From Burkholderiales bacterium (lineage in GTDB: Bacteria > Pseudomonadota > Gammaproteobacteria > Burkholderiales > Burkholderiaceae_C), in assembly GCA_021414305.1 (NCBI GenBank), contig JAIOOS010000023.1, positions 62,001 through 126,000 of the forward strand: a stretch of DNA of 64,000 bases, written 5' to 3'. Shown here one piece after another: positions 1-9,827 of this stretch. A program made the translations under genes and the position numbers. The notes under the pieces are model-generated. The model searched no databases. It had not been told where the DNA came from and saw only the letters and a list, made by a program, of their open reading frames with translations. How positions within the stretch are numbered: position 1 is the stretch's first letter; each line of letters begins with the position of its first letter.

Positions 1-314
1 ATCGGGTCGAGCAGGGAAGGCGGGTTCGCTTCCGGCATCAAGGGGCTCTCGGCACCGTGGTTGCCGACGATGTAGCGGGGCGTGAAGTGGAGGCGTCCGC
101 GGATGTCGTCGACTCTGCGGCCGCTGACGATCGCCAGCGGCAGGGTGCGGCCCAGGCGCTCCAGGCCCTTCGCGACTGCTGCCGACACGCGGGCGTCGCC
201 GGGCCGCGCGACGATGGGAGCGAGGGTGCCGTCGAAGTCGAACGCGAGCAGGGGACGCAGGCCGATCGCAGCGGCAAGGGCCTGCTCGCCCTCGGCAGAG
301 AAAAGGTGCCGCAT
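1..314 (-). CDS. otsB: Trehalose-6-phosphate phosphatase, 3' part cut by window edge
   Basis: Dephosphorylates trehalose-6-phosphate to trehalose in the cytoplasm, the second step of the OtsA-OtsB pathway. Reading leftward from an ATG at 314, the first 104 or so residues are visible. They contain the HAD-superfamily motif I block LLAFDFDGTLAPIV (nucleophile Asp in DFDGT) around residues 29-40, then an IVSGRR block and an IVGNHGAE block, both typical of OtsB. The start codon overlaps the stop of otsA (ATGA), so the pair is translationally coupled. The C-terminal part lies outside the window. I am confident of the family; whether the gene is intact beyond position 1 is unknown. Confidence 0.9.
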   Translation of the reverse strand, partial: MRHLFSAEGEQALAAAIGLRPLLAFDFDGTLAPIVARPGDARVSAAVAKGLERLGRTLPLAIVSGRRVDDIRGRLHFTPRYIVGNHGAESPLMPEANPPSLLDP

Positions 315-2545
315 CACTCGACCCGATGGCGTTCCACGCGGGCCTCGATCCGCTCGCGCAGGCGCGACCGTCCGGCGTCGGTCAGCATGTGACCGGCCCA
401 GCGGAAGACGTTGTTCTCGCGCACGGTCATGCGCAGGCTCGCCATTCGCTCGCGCTGTTCAGCCGGCGGCATCGTCGCCGCGCGATGCAGCGCGTCGGCC
501 GTCTCCTCGACGTGATAGGGATTCACGATCAACGCTTCGGTCATTTCGCGGGCGGCGCCGGCGAAGCGGCTGAGGATCAGCACCCCCTGCTCGTCGTCGC
601 GCGCCGCGACGAACTCCTTGCAGACGAGGTTCATGCCGTCGTGAAGACTGGTGACCACGCACAGGTCGCAGGCACGAAACAGCTCGTTGACGGCGTCGTG
701 CTCGTGATGCTGGGCAAGGAGGTGGACCGGCTGGTAGCCGGGCTGCCCGAACCTTTGATTGATGCGCTCGGTGACGCGCGCGATCCGCTCCTGGAACGAT
801 TGGTACTCCTCCAGCAGGCTGCGCGAAGGCGCGGCGACCTGGACGAACACGAAACGCCCGATCCACTCCGGCCGCTTCTCGAGGAGCCGCTCCACCGCAT
901 GCAGCCGCTCGAGGATGCCCTTGGTGTAGTCGTATCGGTCGACCCCGACGCCGAGGCAGGTGGTGGCGGGCAGCCGCAGTCGCTCGAAGACCCGGCGGCG
1001 ACACTCGTCGATCGTCGGCCAGGCCGCTTGTTCAGACGCCGGCGGCCACTCGATCGAGATGGGGTAGCTCTCGACCAGCGTTTCCTCGCCCTTGAAGGAA
1101 ATGGTCGAGTGCTCGTGCTCGATGCGCGCCTCGAGGAAGCGATCCACGGTCTCGATGAAGTTCTTGCAGTGAAAGCGCGTATGAAAGCCGAGGATGGTGC
1201 TGCCGAGCATGCCCTCGAGAATCTCGCGCCGCCAGGGACAGATGCCGAACGACTCCGGATTCGGCCAGGGGATGTGCCAGAAGGTGAGGATGGTGGCGCG
1301 GGGCAATTTGGCGCGGATCATCGCCGGCACGAGGGCGAAGTGATAGTCCTGGACCAGCACCACGGGATCTTCGCCGCGTGCCTCGGACACCACCGCGTCG
1401 GCGAAGCGCTGGTTCACGATCCGGTACTGCTCCCAGTCCGACTCGCGAAATACCGGACGAACGTGCGCGACGTGGCATAGCGGCCACATGCCCTCGTTCG
1501 CGAAGCCGTAGTAGTAGCCCCTTTCCTCCTCGGCGCTCAGCCAGATGCGCCGCAGGACGTATTCGTTGCGACCGGGTGGCACGCCGACGCGGTCATGCCT
1601 GTCGACGACTTCCCGGTCGGCGCTGCCGCTGCCATGGGCGATCCACGTGCCCGAGCAGGCGCGCATCACGGGCTCGACGGCGGTCACGAGCCCGCTGGCG
1701 GGCCGCCTGACGACGGTTCCATCGGGTCCGGTGTCGTGGATGTACGGCTCCCGGTTGGAGACGACGATGACCTGGTCGCCCTGCAGCTGTGTCCGCAGCA
1801 GCGCACGCAACCGCTCGGGATCCCAGCCGGTCTGCGGGCCATGCGCCCGGCGATACTCGTCCTCCAGATCGCGCATCCGGGCGCGGATCTCGGCCGCCAG
1901 AGGCGCCATCTCGGGGCTCGCCGCCACCGGTCGCAACAGGCCTTCGCCGCGCAGGAGTCCCCGCACGCCGGACACCCATCCGCGCCAGCTGAGCTGCGCG
2001 ACCACGACCGTGATCAGCGCGATCGTCAGGCCGAGTGCGCCGATGAAGAGCAGCAGGTATTGGCGGGTATCCTGGCTTCGGCGGTCGATGAAGCTCAGGT
2101 CGTGCAGAAGCACGAGCCTGGCGATCGGCCCCGCCTCGCCGTCGACCGTATGCACGCCGATGTGAACCGCGCCGCCGGCGAGGCGCAGGCGCGGGTCGGG
2201 CTGCTCGGCCGCCGCCAACGCTTGCCGGCAGTCGAGGCTGCGCGGAAAGCTCGCGGTCCGCCGCAGCATCGTTCCGTCGAGAGAGCAGAGGCCGATGGCA
2301 ACGAGTCGCTCGTCCTGCACGGCCCGGTCGAAGAGCGCCTGCAGCCGGGCACCCTTGGCGTCGCTCAGCGCATCCGAGATCGAGTCGGAGAGGGTGTTGG
2401 TGACGAGGTTGCCGCGCATGTTCAGGTCGCGTGCGAACCAGCGCAGGGTCAGGCGATCCATCAGCGGCAGCGCGAAGTAGGCCGCCGCGACCAGCGTCAC
2501 GATCAGCGGCGCAAGGAATCGAAGCTGAAGATTGAGGGATTTCAT
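314..2545 (-). CDS. otsA: Trehalose-6-phosphate synthase with an N-terminal membrane sensor-like module
   Basis: Makes trehalose-6-phosphate from UDP-glucose and glucose-6-phosphate. The last 480 or so residues are a full GT20 domain: VIVVSNREP at its start, [28 protein letters not shown] and [10 protein letters not shown] are all present. Unlike classical OtsA (about 470 residues) it has about 260 extra N-terminal residues: a membrane segment near residues 7-25, a 130-residue region that would lie outside the membrane, a second membrane segment ([15 protein letters not shown]) and a HAMP-like linker. That layout resembles a sensor receptor. I prefer the ATG at 2545 (MKSLNLQ), which directly precedes the hydrophobic segment; a GTG at 2584 is the alternative. 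It overlaps otsB and is divergent from a GH15 gene. Confidence 0.9.
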   Translation of the reverse strand: MKSLNLQLRFLAPLIVTLVAAAYFALPLMDRLTLRWFARDLNMRGNLVTNTLSDSISDALSDAKGARLQALFDRAVQDERLVAIGLCSLDGTMLRRTASFPRSLDCRQALAAAEQPDPRLRLAGGAVHIGVHTVDGEAGPIARLVLLHDLSFIDRRSQDTRQYLLLFIGALGLTIALITVVVAQLSWRGWVSGVRGLLRGEGLLRPVAASPEMAPLAAEIRARMRDLEDEYRRAHGPQTGWDPERLRALLRTQLQGDQVIVVSNREPYIHDTGPDGTVVRRPASGLVTAVEPVMRACSGTWIAHGSGSADREVVDRHDRVGVPPGRNEYVLRRIWLSAEEERGYYYGFANEGMWPLCHVAHVRPVFRESDWEQYRIVNQRFADAVVSEARGEDPVVLVQDYHFALVPAMIRAKLPRATILTFWHIPWPNPESFGICPWRREILEGMLGSTILGFHTRFHCKNFIETVDRFLEARIEHEHSTISFKGEETLVESYPISIEWPPASEQAAWPTIDECRRRVFERLRLPATTCLGVGVDRYDYTKGILERLHAVERLLEKRPEWIGRFVFVQVAAPSRSLLEEYQSFQERIARVTERINQRFGQPGYQPVHLLAQHHEHDAVNELFRACDLCVVTSLHDGMNLVCKEFVAARDDEQGVLILSRFAGAAREMTEALIVNPYHVEETADALHRAATMPPAEQRERMASLRMTVRENNVFRWAGHMLTDAGRSRLRERIEARVERHRVE

Positions 2546-2737
2546 CGGGTTGCGGCTTGGTGGCCTGCCGCCGGAGGAGCGCACCGCGCAGAATCCGGCT
2601 CATCTGCTGAAAGGCCATCGCAGCAACGCGGCGCCGTCGTCTGCGGCGAGCAACGCGATGGTCCGGCATTGTATATTTGTCCGAATGTTCCAAGCCCGCA
2701 CGATGATCGTTGTCATTGAAGAGCGAAGCCCTCCGTC

Positions 2738-4570
2738 GTGACGAGTCCGCCTGACGATCTCGTGCCCGCGCCTGCGGATCCGGGGCGCACGCTCGACCTG
2801 GCGCTGATCGGCAACTGCACGATCAGCGCCTTGATCGATCGGCGCGCGGCGATCGTCTGGTGCTGCATGCCCCGGTTCGATGGCGATCCGGTGTTCCACG
2901 CCCTGCTCGACTCCTCCGGGGGGCCGTCGCCGGCGGGAAGCCTGAGCGTCGAACTCGAGGGCCTCGCGACGACGGAGCAGAGCTACGAGCACGGGACGGC
3001 GATCGTGCGGACCCGCCTGCTCGATGCGGCCGGGCAGGGCATCGAGATCACCGATTTCGCGCCGCGGTTCTTTCATCGGGATCGGGTCTTTCGCCCGGCC
3101 CAGCTCGTGCGGCGGATTCGGCCGCTTTCCGGCCATCCGCGTGTTCGAATCCGGGTCCAGCCCCGCGGCGAATGGGGAAGCTCCGCGCCGGCGATCACGC
3201 GGGGCAGCAACCACCTGCGCTACATACTGCCGAGCGGAACGCTGCGTCTGACGACGAACGCGCCGCCGACCTACGTCGCCGAGGGAACCTGGTTCTCGCT
3301 GCACGCGCCGGTGAGCCTGCTGTTCGGTCCGGACGAGACGCTTTCCGGCGGCATCGAGGAGACCGCCCGCGATTTCCACGAGCAGACCTCCCTGTACTGG
3401 CGCTACTGGACGAGGCGTCTGGCGCTCCCCCTTGAATGGCAGGAGGCGGTGATTCGCGCGGCGATCACGCTCAAGCTCTGTCAGTTCGAGGAAACCGGTG
3501 CGATCGTCGCCGCCATGACGACCAGCATCCCCGAGGCCCCCCACAGCGGACGCAACTGGGACTATCGGTTCTGCTGGCTGCGCGATGCCTTCTTCGTCGT
3601 GCGTGCGCTCAACAGTCTTTCCGAAGTCGGGACGATGGAGGACTATCTCCGTTGGCTCTACGACGTCGTCCGCGGTGCGGACAAGGGCCACGTCCAGCCG
3701 CTGTACGGAATCGGCCTGGAGCGCTCGCTGCCCGAGGCGATCGTGCCGAACCTGGCCGGATACCGCGGCATGGGTCCGGTGCGCGTCGGCAACCAAGCGT
3801 ACGAGCACTTCCAGCACGACGTCTACGGCAACATCGTCCTCGGGGCCGCGCAGGCCTTTCACGACCATCGTCTCTTTCGCCGCGCCGACGCCTCCGACTT
3901 CGCCGCGCTCGAAGCGATGGGGGAGCAGGCCTGGCTGCTGCACGACCAGCCCGACGCGGGGATGTGGGAGCTTCGGACGCGCGCGCGCGTGCACACGTCG
4001 TCGGCCCTGATGTGCTGGGCGGCGTGCGACCGGTTGGCCAAGATCGCGCGGGCCGTGATGCTCGGCGATCGGGCGGCGCACTGGGCGTCGCGAGCCGCGA
4101 CCATCCACGCCCGGATTGGCGAGCAGGCCTGGAGCGAGAAGCGTCAGTCGTTCGTCGAAAGCTTCGGTGGAACCGAGCTCGACGCGAGCCTGCTGCTCAT
4201 GGCCGAGGTCGGCTTTCTGCCCCCGGGGGACCCGCGCTTCAAGAGCACGGTGTCGGCGCTCGAGGACGCGCTGTGCGACGGCCCCTACATGCGGCGATAC
4301 GAAGCCGCCGACGACTTCGGGCCGCCGGAGAGTTCGTTCAACGTCTGCTCGTTCTGGCGTGTCGATGCGCTCGCCCGGATCGGCCAGACGGAGCGGGCGC
4401 GCGAGCTCTTCGAGGCCTTGCTCGCGCGACGCAACCATGTGGGCCTGCTGTCCGAGGACATGAGCAGGACCACCGGCGAGTTGTGGGGAAACTTCCCGCA
4501 GACCTACTCGATGGTCGGAATCATCAACGGCGCGGTGCGCCTCTCGTCGCGTTGGGAAGACGCCGTCTAG
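2738..4570 (+). CDS. GH15-family glycoside hydrolase (glucoamylase/trehalase-like)
   Basis: A 610-residue cytoplasmic protein of the bacterial GH15 type, which cleaves alpha-glucosidic bonds (trehalase, glucoamylase or glucodextranase activity). An N-terminal beta-sandwich region opens with LIGNCTISALIDRRAAIVWC; the (alpha/alpha)6 barrel follows from about residue 230. RNWDYRFCWLRDA is the usual substrate-pocket block. Glu411 in MWELRTR and Glu573 in LLSEDM are the candidate acid and base, followed by GELWGNFPQTYS, which is typical of the family. The start is GTG at 2738. It is divergent from otsA/otsB; such genes commonly sit beside otsAB, which suggests a role in trehalose or maltodextrin turnover. 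Substrate specificity cannot be read from the sequence. Confidence 0.88.
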   Translation: MTSPPDDLVPAPADPGRTLDLALIGNCTISALIDRRAAIVWCCMPRFDGDPVFHALLDSSGGPSPAGSLSVELEGLATTEQSYEHGTAIVRTRLLDAAGQGIEITDFAPRFFHRDRVFRPAQLVRRIRPLSGHPRVRIRVQPRGEWGSSAPAITRGSNHLRYILPSGTLRLTTNAPPTYVAEGTWFSLHAPVSLLFGPDETLSGGIEETARDFHEQTSLYWRYWTRRLALPLEWQEAVIRAAITLKLCQFEETGAIVAAMTTSIPEAPHSGRNWDYRFCWLRDAFFVVRALNSLSEVGTMEDYLRWLYDVVRGADKGHVQPLYGIGLERSLPEAIVPNLAGYRGMGPVRVGNQAYEHFQHDVYGNIVLGAAQAFHDHRLFRRADASDFAALEAMGEQAWLLHDQPDAGMWELRTRARVHTSSALMCWAACDRLAKIARAVMLGDRAAHWASRAATIHARIGEQAWSEKRQSFVESFGGTELDASLLLMAEVGFLPPGDPRFKSTVSALEDALCDGPYMRRYEAADDFGPPESSFNVCSFWRVDALARIGQTERARELFEALLARRNHVGLLSEDMSRTTGELWGNFPQTYSMVGIINGAVRLSSRWEDAV

Positions 4571-4572
4571 TC

Positions 4573-4623
4573 AATCGGCAACCAGCGCCTGGCACGAGTT
4601 CGGCGTGGAGCGCTGGGCCGATT
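4573..4623 (+). terminator. Candidate terminator hairpin after GH15 gene
   Basis: Two bases after the stop codon. Arms 4573-4579 and 4582-4588 pair with 4617-4623 and 4610-4616 (AATCGGC with GCCGATT, CCAGCGC with GCGCTGG), leaving a 2-nt bulge and a 21-nt loop. Only a short T run follows, so intrinsic termination would be weak. It lies between convergent genes. Confidence 0.45.
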
Positions 4624-4680
4624 TCGCGGGGCGCGCAACCTGGACAAGCGCACTTCATCGGAAGGCGCCATCGGCAATCG

Positions 4681-5064
4681 CTAGAGTGACTTTTGCGCCG
4701 GTCGCCCGTACCGGGTGAGGTGAGCGATGAGCGGCACGATCACCTCGGGAGAAAGAGGCTTGGCCACGAATGCGTCGTAGTCGGTGAACGCCTCGCGGAC
4801 GGTGGACTGGGAATGGCCGCTTGCGATCACGAACGGAATCCCCGCAAGCGCTGGATTCGCGCGCACGACAAGTCCCAGGTCGCCGCCCGAGATTCGAGGC
4901 AACGTGAAGTCGGCCAGGATCGCGGCCGGTCGCTCATCGGCAAGCCTCGCCAGGGCAGCTTCACCATCCGGTACGACCACGACACGGTAGCCGGCAGCGA
5001 CGAGGACCATCCCCAGTGCATCTCCGACATCCGGGTCGTCTTCGACCACAAGAACCAGCTTCAT
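4681..5064 (-). CDS. Single-domain response regulator (CheY-like receiver)
   Basis: A stand-alone receiver domain of 127 residues with no output domain. The acidic pocket is VVEDDPD near residue 8, the phosphoacceptor Asp is in ILADFTLP, and the conserved Lys is in FVAKPLSPEV. It probably passes phosphoryl groups from a kinase to a partner protein or relay. I prefer the ATG at 5064 (MKLVLVVEDD), where the domain begins; a GTG at 5091 would add nine residues. No cognate kinase is adjacent. It is divergent from the metal transporter gene, with a palindrome between them. Confidence 0.88.
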   Translation of the reverse strand: MKLVLVVEDDPDVGDALGMVLVAAGYRVVVVPDGEAALARLADERPAAILADFTLPRISGGDLGLVVRANPALAGIPFVIASGHSQSTVREAFTDYDAFVAKPLSPEVIVPLIAHLTRYGRPAQKSL

Positions 5065-5173
5065 CGATTGCGATCTCTCAGGATTTGCCACGCTCGAGTA
5101 CGGCCCCGCCCGGGCATGCCGAGGGACCTGCGCAGGAGATCCCGCCCGCGAGCCGGCCCTCGGGAGAGAGGAC

Positions 5174-5191
5174 TACATTTGTGAAAATGTA
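5174..5191. promoter_or_regulatory. 18-bp perfect palindrome, candidate operator
   Basis: Seven-base arms TACATTT and AAATGTA flank a GTGA spacer. It is an AT-rich island in GC-rich DNA, 110 bases upstream of the response regulator start and 106 bases upstream of the CDF transporter start. The position suits a dimeric repressor acting on one or both genes. No adjacent gene encodes an obvious DNA-binding regulator for it. Confidence 0.5.
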
Positions 5192-5296
5192 CATGAACCG
5201 TCCCTCACTTCTGCAAGCGATGGGATTCAACGCTTGCCCACGATGTTTGCAACGTCTCCCGGCTGCCTGCGGCGCGCCAACGGGACCGTCGTCGTC

Positions 5297-6277
5297 ATGA
5301 ATGACGGTCCGCCCGAGCGCAGCGCGCCCGGCTCGTCTCGCTCGGAGTCGCGCATCGTGGTCTACGCCGCGATCGCCGGCAACGTGGCGATCGCGATCGC
5401 CAAGTTTGCCGGTGCTGCCGCGACCGGCAGCGCGGCGATGCTGTCCGAAGGCATCCACTCGGCTGTCGACACCGGCAACGGCGCCCTGTTGCTGCTCGGG
5501 CTTCGGCTGAGCCGGCGTCCCGCGGACGAGCGCCACCCCTTCGGGCACGGCAAGGAGCTCTACTTCTGGAGCCTGATCGTCGCGGTGCTCGTCTTCGGGC
5601 TCGGCGGCGGGATATCGGCCTATGAGGGACTCCTGCATCTGCTGCATCCGGTCGTGATCGAGAACGCCGGCTGGAACTACGCGATCCTCGGCTGCGCGGC
5701 GGTCTTCGAAGGGGCGAGCCTGGCCGTGGCGCTGCGCCAGTTCTGGCGCGACAAGGGCGAGCGTGCCTTCTGGGAGGCGATGCGGCGGAGCAAGGATCCA
5801 GCGGTCTTCACGGTGGTGGCGGAGGACAGTGCAGCGCTCGCCGGAATCGGGCTGGCGGCGCTTGGCATCGCGATGAGTCAGTGGCTGGACATGCCGCGAC
5901 TCGACGGCGCGGCCTCCGTGCTGATCGGGCTGCTGCTGGCTGCGGTCGCGACGTTCCTCGTATGGCAGTGCCGTCGGCTGCTGGTCGGAGAGGCCGTCGA
6001 CCCGGAGATGGCCGACGCGCTGCTTGCGATCGCCGCCGAAGAGACCAAGGTGCTCCGCACCGCGTGGCCGATGACGATGCACTTCGGGCCCGACGAGGTC
6101 CTGCTCGCACTCGACGCGCAGTTCCATGCGGGTACGCCGCTGCAGGAGATCCAGGCCGCGGTGAACCGGATCGAGCAGCGAATCCGCACGCGCTTTCCGG
6201 AAGTGAAGCGGATCTACATCGAGGCCCGACAGGTCGCGCCGGGCGACACGACTGCGCCTGATCCGCCGGGAAGCTGA
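5297..6277 (+). CDS. Cation diffusion facilitator (CDF) family metal transporter
   Basis: A 326-residue inner-membrane antiporter that exports divalent metal ions (zinc, iron, cobalt or manganese types occur in the family) in exchange for protons. The helix-2 metal site appears as SEGIHSAVDTGN (His and Asp four apart) and a helix-5 Asp in EDSAALAGIG. RHPFGHGKE lies in the loop after helix 2. The C-terminal 90 residues form the cytoplasmic metal-binding domain. I chose the ATG at 5297 (MNDGPPERS); an ATG at 5234 is in frame but adds an unconserved leader. Metal specificity is not evident. Confidence 0.88.
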   Translation: MNDGPPERSAPGSSRSESRIVVYAAIAGNVAIAIAKFAGAAATGSAAMLSEGIHSAVDTGNGALLLLGLRLSRRPADERHPFGHGKELYFWSLIVAVLVFGLGGGISAYEGLLHLLHPVVIENAGWNYAILGCAAVFEGASLAVALRQFWRDKGERAFWEAMRRSKDPAVFTVVAEDSAALAGIGLAALGIAMSQWLDMPRLDGAASVLIGLLLAAVATFLVWQCRRLLVGEAVDPEMADALLAIAAEETKVLRTAWPMTMHFGPDEVLLALDAQFHAGTPLQEIQAAVNRIEQRIRTRFPEVKRIYIEARQVAPGDTTAPDPPGS

Positions 6278-6333
6278 CTCGTCCAACCCGCGCGGTCCGG
6301 CCCGTCAGCGTCGTCGCCCGCCCGGCGCCGGAG

Positions 6334-7028
<695 letters not shown>

Positions 7029-7032
<4 letters not shown>

Positions 7033-8879
7033 GCCTCCAGCTCCACTTCATGCACGCCGCCCAGGTACGCGTCCTGCACCAGCGCGTTGCCCTTGATCTC
7101 GTCGGGCGTGCCTTCGACCAGCACGCGGCCTTCCTGCAGCACGGTGATGCGCTCGGCCAGCTCGAACAGCGCATCCATGTCGTGGTCGATGATGATCATC
7201 GTGCGTCCCTGCGCGATCGACTTCAGTAGCCGCACGGTTTCGACGCGCTCGCGGGGGCTCATGCCCGCAAGCGGCTCGTCCAGCAGCAGCAGGCTGGGCG
7301 AGGACGCCAGGGCCAGGCCGATTTCCAGACGGCGCTTCTCGCCGTACGCGAGTTGCGACACCGGCGTGTCGGGGCGGGCGCCGAGGTTCACCAGCTGCAG
7401 CGTGTGCTCCACCTGCTCTTCCAGGCCACCGATATTCCTCAGCGTCGCGAAGGCGTCCAGCCTGAACTTGCCGCGCAGCTGCGCCAATGCAGCGATGGTG
7501 AGGTTCTCGCGGACCGTCAGCTTGTTGAAGAGCTGGTTGACCTGGTAGCTCTTGGTCAGGCCCAGCTGGCACACGTCGACGATGCTCCTGCCGGTGATGT
7601 CACGGCCCTCGAAGACGATCGAGCCCGAGGTCGGCGGCACCTCGCAGGTAAGCATCCTGAAGAAGGTCGTCTTGCCGGCACCGTTCGGGCCGATGATGCC
7701 GCGCAACTCGCCGCGGTGCACCGTGAAGTCGATGCCCTCGTTGGCGACGACGCCGCCGTAGCGCTTGGTGAGTCCCTTGGCTTGCAGCAGGGGTCCCCCG
7801 TAGTCGCCGAGGACCGCGTGTCGCGGCTTCATCGGCGCGACCGGAGCCGCCGACGCGATGACCGGAGCGGCCTGCTCGGGCGGCTCGGTGGCCTTGCCGG
7901 CGCCGGTCGTGAGCGCGAACAGGTCCTTGATGCCGCCGATGATTCCCTGGCGCAGGAAGCACACCAGCAGCACGAATACCAGGCCCAGCACCAGCTTCCA
8001 GGCGGCGCCCAGCTTGAGGGTCGCCTGGAGGAAGTCCTGGAGGAACAGCCAGACCGCCGCACCGACGAGCGGGCCGAACAGCGTGCCGCGCCCGCCGATG
8101 GCGGTCTGCATGATCAGCTGGCCCGAGGTGTCGAACATGAAGGCGTCCGGGGGCATGAATCCCTGCAGCACGCCGAGCAGGCCGCCCGCGAACCCCGCAT
8201 AGGCGGCGGCGATCACGAAGGCGGTGAGCTTGTAGGCCTGCACGTTGTGGCCGACCGCCGCCGCGCGCAGCGGGTTCTCGCGGATCGCGGTGAGGATGGC
8301 GCCGACCGGTGAGCGCACGATGCGAAGGGCGATCACGATGCCGATGAAGTACGCCAACGCGAGAAAGGGATAGAGCGACCAGCCCGAGGTGAACTTCAGC
8401 GTCGTGAAACCGAGATCGAAGCTCGGCGTGGGCACGCCCGGCAGCCCGTTTTCGCCGCCCGTCCATTCCGATAGCGGGTTGAACTCGACGAAGAAGAAGA
8501 TCTCCGCGATGGCCACCGTGATCATCGCGAAATAGATGCCGGTCCGCCGTAGCGCGAGCAAGCCGATCAGGTAGCCGACGATGGCGGCGACGACCATGCC
8601 GATCAGGAGCGCCAGCACCACATGCGGAAAGCCGGCACGCGTGAGCAGGTAGGCGGCGACGAAGCCGCCCGTGCCGTAGAACGCCGACTGGCCGAATGAA
8701 AGCAGGCCGGTGTAGCCGAACAGGATGTCGAAGCCGATCCCGAACAGACCCCAGACGAGGATGCGGTTGACGGTATTGGGGGCGGCGTCGAGATAGGGCA
8801 GCACGAAAGGTACTGCAAGCAGGACTGCTGCCGCCACGATCTCGACCAGGAACGGTCGCTTCGAAAACATCGGCCGCAA
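7029..8879 (-). CDS. Fused Liv-type permease and ATPase (LivM-LivG fusion)
   Basis: A 616-residue single chain. Residues 1-320 are a LivM permease with about ten hydrophobic segments and the family block GFDILFGYTGLLSFGQSAF near residue 50. A 35-residue linker rich in Ala and Pro follows. Residues 355-616 are a complete LivG ATPase with Walker A GPNGAGKTT near residue 396, signature LAYGEKRRLEI and Walker B LLLLDEPLAGMSP. Separate LivM and LivG are more usual, so this gene ties one permease to one ATPase subunit. It lies five bases after livH and overlaps livF. The reading frame is continuous, and both halves keep all expected motifs. Confidence 0.9.
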
Positions 8880-8883
8880 CCCT

Positions 8884-9759
8884 TCAATCGCGGCCGCGCG
8901 CGCCGAACAGGCCGCGCGGGCGCACCAGCAGCACCAGGGTCATGGCGGCGAAGAGCATGACGTAGGCGTAGCCCGGATTGACCATCGACGTGAGGCTGAT
9001 GATCTCGCCGGCGATGAGGCCACCGACGACGGCGCCGGGAAACGAGCCGACGCCGCCGATCACCACGACGACGAAGGTCTGCACCAGGATCGCCTCGCCC
9101 ATGTCGGGCGAGAGCGACACCACCGGCGCATTGACGATGCCGGCGAACCCCGCGGCCATCGCGCCGATCCCGAACACGACCATGAACACCCGGTACACGT
9201 CGATCCCGAGCGAATCGACCATGACCGCGTCTTCGATGCCGGCGCGCACGATCATGCCCAGGCGGGACCGGTAGAGGACGATGTAAAGCACAACCAGCGC
9301 CACCGCCACGATGCCGACGACGGCCAGGCGGTAAGTGGGATAGAACATCACCCCGAGCGAGGTGATGCCCGACAGCACGGACGGGGCGGCCACGCTCTTG
9401 GACGCGCTCGTGAAGAAGAATCGGACGATCTCGACGAAGACGATCGACAGGCCGAAGGTCACCAGCAGCTGGTCTTCCTGCGGCCGGCCATAGAAGTGCC
9501 GGATGATGACCCGCTCCATCACCACGCCGACCACTCCCATGAACAGCGTGCCGGCGATGACGGCAAGCACGAAGGAGCCAGTGACCTGGTAAGCCATGTA
9601 GCCCGCATAGCCGCCGAGCATGAACATCGCGCCGTGCGCCAGGTTCAGGACGCCGAGCGTGCCGTAGATGATCGTCAGCCCCGAGCTGATCAGCGCGAGC
9701 AGGGCACCCTGTGCGAGGCCGTTGAACAGCTGCGAGAAGAAGTTGGACCAGGAGAGCAT
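8884..9759 (-). CDS. livH: Liv-type ABC transporter permease
   Basis: A 291-residue inner-membrane permease of the LivH family. The N-terminal LFNGLAQGALLALISSG and GVLNLAHGAMFMLGGY blocks are typical. About eight hydrophobic segments follow, ending in LLVRPRGLFGARGRD. I prefer the ATG at 9759 (MLSWSNFF) over 9789, because the extra ten residues are not like the family. It partners with the fused LivM-LivG protein encoded immediately downstream. Confidence 0.9.
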   Translation of the reverse strand: MLSWSNFFSQLFNGLAQGALLALISSGLTIIYGTLGVLNLAHGAMFMLGGYAGYMAYQVTGSFVLAVIAGTLFMGVVGVVMERVIIRHFYGRPQEDQLLVTFGLSIVFVEIVRFFFTSASKSVAAPSVLSGITSLGVMFYPTYRLAVVGIVAVALVVLYIVLYRSRLGMIVRAGIEDAVMVDSLGIDVYRVFMVVFGIGAMAAGFAGIVNAPVVSLSPDMGEAILVQTFVVVVIGGVGSFPGAVVGGLIAGEIISLTSMVNPGYAYVMLFAAMTLVLLVRPRGLFGARGRD

Positions 9760-9827
9760 GGCGGGCAAGAAAGAGCGCGGCAGAGGCAAGAATGCCGGCT
9801 GCCGCGCAGGTTTCTGTCAGTTGCGGG

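Noticed and set aside
2600..4438. A 612-residue minus-strand frame opposite the GH15 gene
   Set aside because: Same GC-driven antisense effect; low complexity and no motifs.
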